A program made the position numbers and the translations under genes. From Lichenicola sp965198575 (GTDB lineage: Bacteria; Pseudomonadota; Alphaproteobacteria; Acetobacterales; Acetobacteraceae), in the NCBI RefSeq assembly GCF_965198575.1, contig NZ_OZ240671.1, positions 930,001 through 994,000 on the forward strand: a stretch of DNA of 64,000 nt. The letters are read 5' to 3'. This document shows positions 16,561 through 24,134 of this stretch, one piece after another; within the stretch, counting starts at the first letter, position 1; every line of letters begins with the position of its first letter. Under the pieces are notes generated by a model, which was given only the letters and a program-made list of their open reading frames with translations, made no database searches and had not been told where the DNA came from.

Positions 16561-17223
16561 TCAGCCCGCGCCGGTGCCGGGTGCGGGGAATCGCTGCCGG
16601 ACGATCCGCAACGCCTCCTGTAGAACGGCCTGCGCATCGAGCCGGTCGCTGTCGATATGGATCGCGTCAGGTGCCGCCCGGAGCGGTGCCGCCTGGCGGG
16701 CCGCGTCGGCAGCGTCTCGCGCCTCCAGTTCGGCCTGCACGGCAGCGATCGCCGCCTCCTGCTCAGCCGGGGTGGCCGCAGCACCGTCGAGCTGGCGCCA
16801 GCGTCGTTCCGCCCGCGCACGGGTCGAGGCGGTGACGAACAGCTTCACCGGGGCGTCCGGAAAGATCACCGTGCCGATGTCACGCCCGTCCAGCACCGCG
16901 CCCTGTTCCGCGCCGAAGCCGCGCTGGAACGCCAGCAGCGCCGCCCTGACCGCAGGCTGGGCGGCCACCAGGCTGGCCGCGCGGTCCACGTCCGGCACGC
17001 GCAGGTCATCACGCCGGAGGTCTGCCGGCTGCAGCGCCTGTGCAATCGGACCCGCATCGCCGGCGGGATCGAGGCCGGCATCCAGCATCCGCCGCCCGAC
17101 CGCCCGGTAGAGCAGGCCGGTATCGAGATAGGGCAGCCCGAGCGCGTCGGCCAGCGCACGCGCCAGCGTGCCCTTGCCGGCGGCTGCCGGACCATCGACG
17201 GCGACGATCAGCTTCGTGGTCAC
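16561..17223 (-). CDS. cmk: (d)CMP kinase
   Basis: 220-residue cytidylate kinase that phosphorylates CMP and dCMP with ATP. The P-loop is DGPAAAGKGTLA (residues 10-21). The substrate region is LGLPYLDTGLLYRAVG. The conserved VLDGRDIGTVIFPDAPVKLFVTA and AERRWRQL follow. The GTG start at 17223 overlaps the aroA TGA (GTGA, 17220-17223), so the two are translationally coupled. rpsA follows 244 bases downstream, probably with its own promoter in that gap. Confidence 0.96.
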   Translation of the reverse strand: MTTKLIVAVDGPAAAGKGTLARALADALGLPYLDTGLLYRAVGRRMLDAGLDPAGDAGPIAQALQPADLRRDDLRVPDVDRAASLVAAQPAVRAALLAFQRGFGAEQGAVLDGRDIGTVIFPDAPVKLFVTASTRARAERRWRQLDGAAATPAEQEAAIAAVQAELEARDAADAARQAAPLRAAPDAIHIDSDRLDAQAVLQEALRIVRQRFPAPGTGAG

Positions 17224-18596
17224 GCAACCTGCTCCGCGATGCCGGCACCGATGCGGTTCATCAGCGCCACGAACCCGGGGAAGCTCGTCTCGATGAAGCC
17301 TGTGTCGTCCACGAGAACCGGCTCGCTCGCGGCCAATCCGAGCACGACGGCGCTCATCGCCAGCCTGTGGTCCATGCGGGTCTCGACCCGCCCGCCACCG
17401 ATGCGCGCGTCCGGACCGCCGCCGATGACGATCATGTCGTCGCCCTCGACCGTCACCTGCACACCGTTGCCGGCGAGCAGCGCCACCGTGGATGCGAGCC
17501 GGTCGCTCTCCTTGACGCGCAGCTCATCCAGGCCGCGCAGCCGGGTGGTGCCGGTGGCGAAGGCGGCGGCCACCGCAAGCACCGGATACTCGTCGATCAT
17601 GCTGGGCGCCCGATCGGCCGGGACGTCGACGCCGCGCAGCGGACCCGCATTCACCACCAGGTCGCCGACCGGCTCGCCACCCTCGACGCGGCGGTTCCGC
17701 ACCACGATGTCGGCGCCCATCTCGATCAGGGTGGCGATCAGCCCGGTGCGCAGCGGGTTGAGCCCGACCGCCTCGATCACGATCGACGAGCCCGACACCA
17801 GCAGTGCCGCCACCATCGGGAACGCCGCCGAGGACGGATCCGACGGCACCAACACGTCGCGGCCCTGCAGCGTCGGACGGCCTCGCAGCCGGATCACCCG
17901 GCCGCTGCCATCGGCCTCGACGCTGACCTCGGCGCCGAAATGGCGCAGCATGTTCTCGCTGTGGTCGCGGGTCGGCACCGGCTCCTCGACCACAGTCTCG
18001 CCGGCAGCGTTCAGGCCCGCCAGCAGGATCGCCGACTTCACCTGCGCCGACGCCACCGGCAGGCGATACGAGATCGCCCGCGGTTCGGCGCATCCGGCGA
18101 TGCAGAGCGGCAACCGCCCCCCGGCGCGACTGGTGAACACCGCACCCGTGAGCCCGAGCGGATCGATCACGCGGCGCATCGGCCGCCGACGCAGGCTGGC
18201 ATCGCCGGTCATCACCGACACGATCGGGTGGCTAGCCAGCAGCCCGGTCAGCAGCCGCGCGGCAGTGCCGGAGTTGCCCATGTCGAGCACGTCGTCCGGC
18301 TCGAGCAGGCGGCCGATGCCGCGCCCGGTGACATGCCAGCTGTCATCCGCCTGCCGGACGATTTCGGCCCCCAGCGCACGCATCGCCGCCGCGGTGCGCA
18401 GCACGTCCTCGCCCTCGAGCAGGCCGGTGATACGGGTGTCGCCCACAGCGAGGCCGGCGAACATCAGCGCCCGGTGGCTGATCGACTTGTCGCCCGGAAC
18501 CCGGATCGAGCCCCGCAGCGCCGCAGTCGCCCGGCGGACGACGAGCGGGCGCGCAAGCGAGGCGGGATGGAGCGGCGTCGGGGGCGTATCGGGCAT
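17220..18596 (-). CDS. aroA: 3-phosphoshikimate 1-carboxyvinyltransferase (EPSP synthase)
   Basis: 458-residue enzyme joining PEP and shikimate-3-phosphate in aromatic amino acid synthesis. Signatures: PGDKSISHRALMF near the start, ITGLLEGEDVLRTAAAM (as in the CP4-like group), DMGNSGTAARLLTGLL at the PEP site, SAQVKSAILLAGL, the catalytic DEYPVLAVAAAFATG, and LRVKESDRLAS. The glycine of GNSGTAAR is kept where CP4 enzyme has alanine. The N-terminal 25 residues before ALRGSIRVPG are variable. It heads the aroA-cmk-rpsA unit, 124 bases from the divergent TIGR02300 gene. Confidence 0.97.
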   Translation of the reverse strand: MPDTPPTPLHPASLARPLVVRRATAALRGSIRVPGDKSISHRALMFAGLAVGDTRITGLLEGEDVLRTAAAMRALGAEIVRQADDSWHVTGRGIGRLLEPDDVLDMGNSGTAARLLTGLLASHPIVSVMTGDASLRRRPMRRVIDPLGLTGAVFTSRAGGRLPLCIAGCAEPRAISYRLPVASAQVKSAILLAGLNAAGETVVEEPVPTRDHSENMLRHFGAEVSVEADGSGRVIRLRGRPTLQGRDVLVPSDPSSAAFPMVAALLVSGSSIVIEAVGLNPLRTGLIATLIEMGADIVVRNRRVEGGEPVGDLVVNAGPLRGVDVPADRAPSMIDEYPVLAVAAAFATGTTRLRGLDELRVKESDRLASTVALLAGNGVQVTVEGDDMIVIGGGPDARIGGGRVETRMDHRLAMSAVVLGLAASEPVLVDDTGFIETSFPGFVALMNRIGAGIAEQVA

Positions 18597-18720
18597 GGTT
18601 CCACCCCTTGGCTATGCGACCAGCCCCGAGTCAACCGGGACGACACGTGTTTGACAGCATTGCCGTGAGGTGGCATGGGCCCCGCCCTGCGACGCATCGT
18701 CCTCAAAACACAGGGTCACT

Positions 18721-19059
18721 ATGGCCAAGCCAGAACTCGGCACCAAGCGCGTCTGCGTCTCGTGCGGCACACGCTTCTACGATCTGACCAAGGTGCCCGC
18801 CGTCTGCCCGAAATGCGGCACCCAGCAGCCACTCGACCAGCCGAAGCCGCGCCGCGGTGGTGGCAACCTGCCGCCTGACGATCGCCGTCCGAAGAAGGTC
18901 GCACCCGACGCCGAGGATGCCGATACCGAGGCCGAGCCCGCCGAGGACGAGGCGGAGGCCGACGAGGTGGCGGAGGATACCGACGATCTCGACGACGACG
19001 CGGACGTCATCGGCACCGACATCGAGGTCGAGCCGGACAACGACGAGAACGAGCGCTGA
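18721..19059 (+). CDS. TIGR02300 family protein (FYDLN acid domain)
   Basis: 112-residue protein typical of Alphaproteobacteria. The N-terminus has a zinc-ribbon-like pair CVSCG (about residues 11-15) and CPKCG (29-33) around the FYDLTK motif. The C-terminal half is extremely acidic (Asp/Glu-rich, residues 58-110) and probably disordered. Function is not established; the ribbon suggests nucleic-acid or protein binding. The ATG at 18721 directly follows AAACACAGGGTCACT. Its position divergent from aroA is conserved in many relatives. Confidence 0.92.
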   Translation: MAKPELGTKRVCVSCGTRFYDLTKVPAVCPKCGTQQPLDQPKPRRGGGNLPPDDRRPKKVAPDAEDADTEAEPAEDEAEADEVAEDTDDLDDDADVIGTDIEVEPDNDENER

Positions 19060-19115
19060 GGCGACGCCGCCACCGGGCCGGACCCTGTGTCGGCACGGCG
19101 GCGGCCGGGCTGCTG

Positions 19116-19778
19116 GTGCTGGTGATCCCGGCCGGTGCAGGTGTGGCGGCTGCCGCTGACACCGGCACCGCTTCGGGCTGGACCGACGACCGCTTCCACC
19201 GGCTGGCTGCGCTGGCGCTGCTGGAGGAGCTGCGAGGCGCGCTGCTGACCGAGAACAGCGCCACCCTCACCCTCGAGCACTGGTGCGCCGCGCATCGGAT
19301 TGCAGGGCCGGAAGCGCATGTCGTCGCCGAGCGCGACCGGTCGATCCATCGTCCGCTCGCTGCATCGGACCGGGTGCTGCTGGCGATCGGGCAGGACGAA
19401 CCCGTCGGCTACCGGCACGTCCGCCTGACCTGTGGTGGTCACCTGCTGTCGGAAGCAGACAACTGGTACGTGCCCGGGCGACTCACGCCAGAGATGAACC
19501 ACCAGCTCGATGCGACCGAAATCCCGTTCGGCCGCGTGGTGATGGCCCTCGGCTTCACGCGAACGACCCTGTCGAGCCATCTGCTGTGGTCGCCGCTGCC
19601 TGCAGACTGGGTCACCGTTGCAGGTCCCGCGCCTTCTCAGGCGACGCCACTCGCGATCCCCGACGCGCTGATCGAGAACCGCGCGCTGCTGCGACGCGCC
19701 GATGGCGAACCGTTCAGCCTGGTGATCGAGACCTACCAGCGCGGGCTGCTCGAGTTCGCGGCACCTCCGCCCGCCTGA
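19116..19778 (+). CDS. Exported protein of unknown function, possibly chorismate-lyase-like
   Basis: 220 residues from the first GTG. The body includes GYRHVRLTCGGHLLSEADNWYVP, RLTPEMNHQLDATEIPFGRVV and LGFTRTTLS. This pattern resembles bacterial UbiC/DUF98-type proteins, but I cannot confirm that, and no reaction is assigned. The residues before VAAAADTG form a hydrophobic, signal-like segment. In-frame codons upstream of the GTG encode an arginine-rich n-region without any ATG, GTG or TTG, so the true start may be a CTG at 19056 that overlaps the TGA of the TIGR02300 gene. Same strand and probably same operon as that gene. Confidence 0.7.
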   Translation: MLVIPAGAGVAAAADTGTASGWTDDRFHRLAALALLEELRGALLTENSATLTLEHWCAAHRIAGPEAHVVAERDRSIHRPLAASDRVLLAIGQDEPVGYRHVRLTCGGHLLSEADNWYVPGRLTPEMNHQLDATEIPFGRVVMALGFTRTTLSSHLLWSPLPADWVTVAGPAPSQATPLAIPDALIENRALLRRADGEPFSLVIETYQRGLLEFAAPPPA

Positions 19779-20176
19779 GGCGTGAAGCGGGTCGCAGAAC
19801 TGACCCGGCAATAAGCTTCCAGGCGCGCCCAGGCTCGCCGAACCCATGCCGCGACGATGGAGCGAAGGAGACGGGGATGCGCACCGGCAGCATCGGCCTC
19901 GATCGTTTCGGTGTCGTTAACGCTGCGGAATACGTTCTCCGCCACTACGACACGATCTACCCAGCCTGAGTCGATAATGCCGCGCGCCTGGAGGGGAGCG
20001 GTGGGTGTGTCGGGTAAGTCTGGAACAGGACCGTTCAACGCTTGTGCGGCCTTGCGGACTACAGCAGGCGACAAGTGATCGGAGATGGACTCGTATCGCA
20101 ACTTCCGGGCCGCCTGATATTCGACATCCAGTAGCCGCAGATCATCGCCGCGGCGGATGGTCTTCGGATGAGACAT
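19733..20176 (-). CDS. Hypothetical protein, atypical composition
   Basis: 147-codon frame starting MSHPKTIRRGDDLRLLDVEY. It is charged, with no membrane helix and no recognised domain. Its codons use A or T in third positions much more often than the neighbours do (TCT, CTA, TAT, GTA, TTA), which fits either transferred DNA or a decaying gene. Its last 45 bases overlap the end of the gene at 19116 tail to tail. It could be a chance frame in a gene-poor stretch. Confidence 0.35.
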   Translation of the reverse strand: MSHPKTIRRGDDLRLLDVEYQAARKLRYESISDHLSPAVVRKAAQALNGPVPDLPDTPTAPLQARGIIDSGWVDRVVVAENVFRSVNDTETIEADAAGAHPRLLRSIVAAWVRRAWARLEAYCRVSSATRFTPQAGGGAANSSSPRW

Positions 20177-20697
20177 CGTAGTCCCGGTTACGCCGGAGCG
20201 AACCGCTTAGCCGGATTGCTGCGCCTTGCGGCTCACCAAGCCTCCCAATCCGGCGGGAGTACGCACCTCCCCGTCCCCCAACATCCTGGCCAGGCTTTCC
20301 GGACCGTCAGAACAACGCCACCGTGGCGCAGTCGGAGGCGACGAACCTCTGGCCGTCACCCGCCTGGGACTTACCCTACGCGCGCAAAAGCGCCGGCGGA
20401 TGAGACACGCCAGGGTCGTGGGAGGTGTTGAAGTAGGTGGCCCAGCCCGACGGGGTCGGCACTTGCGGTCGCGCGATGGAGCAGGCGGACGCAAGTGACG
20501 AGATGGACAATCCGCTGCTTCCAACTGCAACGACCTGATCCGCACGTCCGTCTCAAGTCTCCTTGCATCCAGATCCGGTGCAGTCGGGGGGCTCGATCGG
20601 TCTAGCCGCAGGTCTAGCAGCGGGCGGGACACAGGTTACAGACTTCGCATGGCGAACACGGGGAAGGCCTTGACGCCCTCCCCGGTCGGTTCGTCCG
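19779..20697. other. Gene-poor 0.9-kb stretch with atypical composition
   Basis: Apart from the weak frame at 19733-20176, nothing recognisable is found. A second frame on the minus strand (20207-20632, 141 codons) is arginine/proline-rich and looks like a shadow. Base composition is less GC-rich than the flanks. I see no terminal inverted repeats, no tRNA and no transposase or integrase motif. It may be the remains of transferred DNA. Confidence 0.5.
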
Positions 20698-21222
20698 TCA
20701 GACGCCGGCTTTGGTCCCGGCGCGCGTCAGTTCGATGAAGCGAGCGGTCGTCGGGATCGTCTGCGCCTGGATGAACTCGCCCATCGCCTTTTCCTCTGCC
20801 AGCGACTGCTGCAGCGGGGCGATCGAGGCGGTATCGCCGACGGCCTCTGCCATCGCGATCAGGCTCGTATAGGCAGCAATCTCGAAGTGTTCGAATGCAT
20901 AGTTCGCGAACGTGTTCTTCAGGATCTCGTCGTCGGCCGGCACGTGCAGGGCAGCGGCGATGTTGCCCATGGCACCGGTGACCGTGTTCTTCAGCGACGA
21001 CGCGCTGGAGTCATGCCGATCGAGAATCGCCTGCAGGCGTGCCGCCTGTTGCTCGCTCTCGACGCCATGCTGCTGCAGCCGCGCCTTCATTTCCGGGTAG
21101 TGCTCGAGCCGCTCGACCTGCCGCCGGCACAGCTCGATCGCGGTCATCTCCAGGGCGTGCTGGTTGCGCAACCCGACATGATAAAGCTCGTGTACCGGGT
21201 CGCCGTGCGCGTCGCCATCCAT
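20698..21222 (-). CDS. Ferritin-like DUF892 (YciF/YciE-type) protein
   Basis: 174-residue four-helix-bundle protein of the DUF892 ferritin-like superfamily, induced by stress in several bacteria and proposed to bind or oxidise iron. Features are ELYHVGLRNQHALEM (helix 1 with Glu and His ligands), LEHYPEMKARLQQHGVESEQQAARLQ, and NYAFEHFEIAAYTSLIAMAEAVGD with the EHFE metal-site pattern. The ATG at 21222 has AAAGGA upstream; an upstream frame to 21363 is unlike the family. It follows the manganese catalase gene in the same direction but behind a terminator-like hairpin. Confidence 0.88.
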   Translation of the reverse strand: MDGDAHGDPVHELYHVGLRNQHALEMTAIELCRRQVERLEHYPEMKARLQQHGVESEQQAARLQAILDRHDSSASSLKNTVTGAMGNIAAALHVPADDEILKNTFANYAFEHFEIAAYTSLIAMAEAVGDTASIAPLQQSLAEEKAMGEFIQAQTIPTTARFIELTRAGTKAGV

Positions 21223-21263
21223 GGTGCAGGGTCCTTTCGTGAGTGAATGATGCGGTGGTTTAA

Positions 21264-21298
21264 GAAGAGCCGCCGGCCGGGTTTCCCGGGACCGGCGG
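21264..21298 (-). terminator. Terminator downstream of the manganese catalase gene
   Basis: Stem of 7 bp (CCGCCGG 21270-21276 with CCGGCGG 21292-21298) continued by 5 bp (CCGGG 21277-21281 with CCCGG 21285-21289) and a TTT loop. On the minus strand it is followed by CTCTTCTTAAA. It starts 10 bases after the catalase stop and separates it from the ferritin-like gene. Confidence 0.7.
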
Positions 21299-21307
21299 CG
21301 CAGGCAA

Positions 21308-22231
21308 TTAGCGCGAGGCCTTGTAGAGCTTCGAGGCGATCTCGAACATTTCCTCAGGCGCATAATCGGGCGTGAACGCGGACGGAACGCCGGTCAGCTG
21401 GTGGATCTTGCCGCCTTCCGGAGCGCCGTCGACCACGATCAGGTCGCCCGGCGGGTCGCCCGGCAGTGCCTTCTCGCCGTTGCCCCAGATGCCCGACATC
21501 TCCTTGTAGTCGTTCGGGCTGAACGTATAGAGGCGACGGTGCGAGCCCTCGGCCAGGTACGGCTGGCACTCGGGGATCCGGTCGAGGTTGATGTTCGGCG
21601 TCGGCAGGAACTTCTCGATCGCGACGCCGGTGATCTGCTTCAGCGCCAGCGCATAGGCATGCGCATGCACCGATCCGCGCACCAGCAGGTAGCCGCAAAC
21701 GGCGCGTCCGGTCGGGTCGGTCTGCGTCTCGTACACCCGCAGCTTATGCAGGCGGGCGCCACACTCGAGGTGGAAGTTGTGCAACAGGTCGACGACGACG
21801 TTGCCGGTGCTGGTGACGAAGTCGTTGTTCCAGGAGGCGCCGTTGCTGTTGATCGGGGCCGCGCCGCCGCCGCCCGACAGGAAGGCTGCCGCGAGGCGGA
21901 TGTCCTTCATGTCCTCGAACGGGGCGCCGGAAATATCGCCGCCATCGGTCTCGTCGCCGTCGTTGTCCGGGCCGTTATTCAGCATCGCCACGCCGTTGGC
22001 GACCAGCTCGACATGGCCAAGCTCCTCGGCGGTGATGCTGGCGACCAGGTTGTAGAACGGCCGCAGCTTCTCCTTGCTGCGGAAGTTGAAGCTCTGGAAC
22101 ATGTAGTTGCCGAGCGTCGACATCTCGCCGTACTTGCCGCCGAGCAGTTCCTGAAGCGCCGCCGCTGCGTTCGGATCCTTGCGCTTCGGAGCCGGGATCT
22201 CTGCCTGTAGCTTGTCGATACGTAGGAACAT
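21308..22231 (-). CDS. Manganese catalase
   Basis: 307-residue di-manganese catalase that breaks down hydrogen peroxide without heme. The expected ligands can be placed at the family spacing: Glu36 (GKYGEMST), Glu70 and His73 (AEELGHVE), Glu156 (HLECGARL) and His189 (RGSVHAHAY). The C-terminal arm (PPGDLIVVDGAPEGGKIHQL...APEEMFEIA) is typical. Gene order bicupin, Mn catalase, ferritin-like protein on the minus strand suggests a joint stress response. A KatG is encoded 16 kb away, so the cell has two unrelated catalases. Confidence 0.95.
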   Translation of the reverse strand: MFLRIDKLQAEIPAPKRKDPNAAAALQELLGGKYGEMSTLGNYMFQSFNFRSKEKLRPFYNLVASITAEELGHVELVANGVAMLNNGPDNDGDETDGGDISGAPFEDMKDIRLAAAFLSGGGGAAPINSNGASWNNDFVTSTGNVVVDLLHNFHLECGARLHKLRVYETQTDPTGRAVCGYLLVRGSVHAHAYALALKQITGVAIEKFLPTPNINLDRIPECQPYLAEGSHRRLYTFSPNDYKEMSGIWGNGEKALPGDPPGDLIVVDGAPEGGKIHQLTGVPSAFTPDYAPEEMFEIASKLYKASR

Positions 22232-22305
22232 CGCGTGAACTCCGGTTGTGAAGGCCGAACGGCGTCATCTGAGAATAGTTCGCATCGTGGGCGATCACGT
22301 TTCGA

Positions 22306-22321
22306 GCCGGGACGTCCCGGC
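22306..22321. terminator. Perfect 16-bp palindrome after the bicupin gene
   Basis: GCCGGGACGTCCCGGC lies 11 bases beyond the bicupin stop, between it and the manganese catalase start. It can fold as a stem but lacks a T-tract. It could be a weak terminator or a protein-binding dyad upstream of the catalase gene. Confidence 0.35.
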
Positions 22322-22332
22322 ATGGTCGGACC

Positions 22333-23565
22333 TCAGGCCGGCACCACCGCGTGCTTGGTCTTCGAAAGCGCCTGAATGACCTGGTCACTGAGGTCCAGGT
22401 GGCCCTGCACCAACTCGGGCGGGGTGAGCGCCATCCACTGGTTCAGCGACACGTCCTCGAACTGCGGCGCCTTGAACATTTCCAGGAAGCGCAGCGGCGT
22501 GCTGCCGGTATTCTCGATGTAGTGGCCCATCGCGAACGGCACGTAGCCGACATCGCCGGCGCGGTAGTCGAACGTGCGCGCATCGCCGGACGCGCCGAAC
22601 ACGCCCATGCGACCCTGGCCGGCGATGTAGTACTGCCACTCGTCGGTGTTCGGGTGCCAGTGCAACTCGCGCAGGCCGCCCGGCTCGACCTCGACGATGG
22701 CCGCGGCAATGGTCCTGGCCGCCTTGAAGTTGCTGGAATCGATTACCCTGACATTGCCGGACTTGAAGGTCATCGGCGTCACCGTCGAGGGCCGGAAGCT
22801 GAAGCTCTCGGGCACTGTGCCATTGCCGGCGACGCGGTCCTGGGCAAGCGGTCCGGGGATCGGCAGCGGGAACATGTAGCGCTGCTCCGGATCGGGCGTG
22901 TGGCCGAAATTGCTGGCCGGCACGCCGAAGTTCTTGGCCAGCACATCCGGCGGGATATGCTTGAACCAGTCGCTGATCAGGAACGTGCTGTCCTCGTTGA
23001 AGCTGCCGTCATCGAACACCAGCAGGAACTCGCACCCCTGCCCCAGCGCCTGGATCGAGTGCGGGATGCCCGGCGGGAAGTACCAGAGATCGCCCTCGCC
23101 CACGTCGTCGATGAAGTTGCGGCCATTCTGGTCGACGGCGGTGATGCGCGCCGTGCCGGCCAGCATGATCGACCACTCCGCCTGCTTGTGCCAATGCAGC
23201 TCGCGGACGCCGCCCGGGATCAGCCGCATGTCGACGCCGGCCATGCCCTTCGACACGCCGAGTTCGCGCTCGGTGACCTGCCTGGTCCAGCCGCCATCGG
23301 TCTCGCGAACGTGCGAATCGGCGAACGAGAATTTCAGGTTCGGCAGGGTTCCGTGATCGGTGCGTGGTGGATCGAGGAGATCCGGATCCTCGCCGTCACG
23401 GACCGGATCATGCGGCCCGGGATCGTTGCCGATCGGGCTGACGCGGACGGGCTGCCCCGCGGTGGCGGCCAGGGCGTTGGCAGCCGTGCCGACCGACAGT
23501 GCGGCGAGGCCTCCGGCAGCACCCGCGCCCGCGGTGAGGATGCGTCTGCGCGACAAAGGATCCAT
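22333..23565 (-). CDS. Oxalate decarboxylase family bicupin, Tat-exported
   Basis: 410-residue bicupin resembling OxdC/OxdD, which convert oxalate to formate and CO2 using manganese and oxygen. A twin-arginine signal (LSRRRILTAGAGAAGGLAAL) points to export in folded form. Two metal sites are intact: His124, His126, Glu130 and His169, and His302, His304, Glu309 and His348, with the second-domain Glu362. The lid after FDDGSF reads NEDST, keeping the glutamate needed for decarboxylase activity. The ATG at 23565 has GGAGAACGG upstream; a start 57 bases earlier would bury the Tat motif. Located upstream of Mn catalase. Confidence 0.9.
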   Translation of the reverse strand: MDPLSRRRILTAGAGAAGGLAALSVGTAANALAATAGQPVRVSPIGNDPGPHDPVRDGEDPDLLDPPRTDHGTLPNLKFSFADSHVRETDGGWTRQVTERELGVSKGMAGVDMRLIPGGVRELHWHKQAEWSIMLAGTARITAVDQNGRNFIDDVGEGDLWYFPPGIPHSIQALGQGCEFLLVFDDGSFNEDSTFLISDWFKHIPPDVLAKNFGVPASNFGHTPDPEQRYMFPLPIPGPLAQDRVAGNGTVPESFSFRPSTVTPMTFKSGNVRVIDSSNFKAARTIAAAIVEVEPGGLRELHWHPNTDEWQYYIAGQGRMGVFGASGDARTFDYRAGDVGYVPFAMGHYIENTGSTPLRFLEMFKAPQFEDVSLNQWMALTPPELVQGHLDLSDQVIQALSKTKHAVVPA

Positions 23566-23722
23566 CGGCCGTTCTCCAAGCTGTACCGGCTCCGAGGTTG
23601 GGCCTGCGCAGGCAAAGGACAACCGCGTGAGCAGACCGTTCCGCCACCGATCGGGCCGGGAGGGGCGAGTGGCGATCCGGTCCGGCCCACCCCGATGAGC
23701 CGGACTGCAACCTCCACCCAGC

Positions 23723-24127
23723 TCAGGCTTGCCGGCGCTCGATCTCCACGCCGACCGATTGCAGCTCGGCGAACACGTCCAGTTTCTCCACCATCACCCG
23801 CACCACCCGCACGCGACCGTCTGCCAGCACACCGGCGGCGATCCGCTCGGCCAGCGTCTCGACCAGCCGCACATGGCCGGCCTCGATGATCCGCCGCACC
23901 AGCTGCACCACGCGCTCGTAGGACACCGTGCGGCTGAGATCATCCCGCCCGACCTCGTGACCGGGCTCGTCCTCCACCCCGAAGGCGATGTTGACCCGCA
24001 CCCGCTGGCGGACACCCTCCTCATGCGGGTGCACGCCGATCTGCGCGTCGATCACCAGGTCGCGCAGGAACAGGCAGCGCAGCGGCGGCTCGTGACTCCA
24101 GGGCGGCAACACCGGGGATGGGAACAT
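23723..24127 (-). CDS. folB: Dihydroneopterin aldolase
   Basis: 134-residue enzyme of folate synthesis that cleaves dihydroneopterin to 6-hydroxymethyl-dihydropterin. Seen: LRDLVIDAQIGVHPHEEGVRQRV (substrate-site region), VNIAFGVEDE, SYERVVQLVRRII, the LVETLAERIAAGVL block with the conserved Glu, and VRVMVEKLDVFAELQSVGVEIER with the conserved Lys. The ATG at 24127 fits the family start. It sits 7 bases behind the SDR gene, so the two form one unit, a pairing that suggests a shared pteridine pathway. Confidence 0.92.
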   Translation of the reverse strand: MFPSPVLPPWSHEPPLRCLFLRDLVIDAQIGVHPHEEGVRQRVRVNIAFGVEDEPGHEVGRDDLSRTVSYERVVQLVRRIIEAGHVRLVETLAERIAAGVLADGRVRVVRVMVEKLDVFAELQSVGVEIERRQA

Positions 24128-24134
24128 GCGAAAG

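Noticed and set aside
14589..16820. Longer rpsA start adding 168 residues
   Set aside because: The upstream part is arginine/serine-rich and unlike S1; MASATTLARPSADHF at 16316 is the normal beginning.
20207..20632. 141-codon minus-strand frame as a gene
   Set aside because: Arg/Pro/Ser-rich, no ribosome site and no motif. It is likely a shadow.
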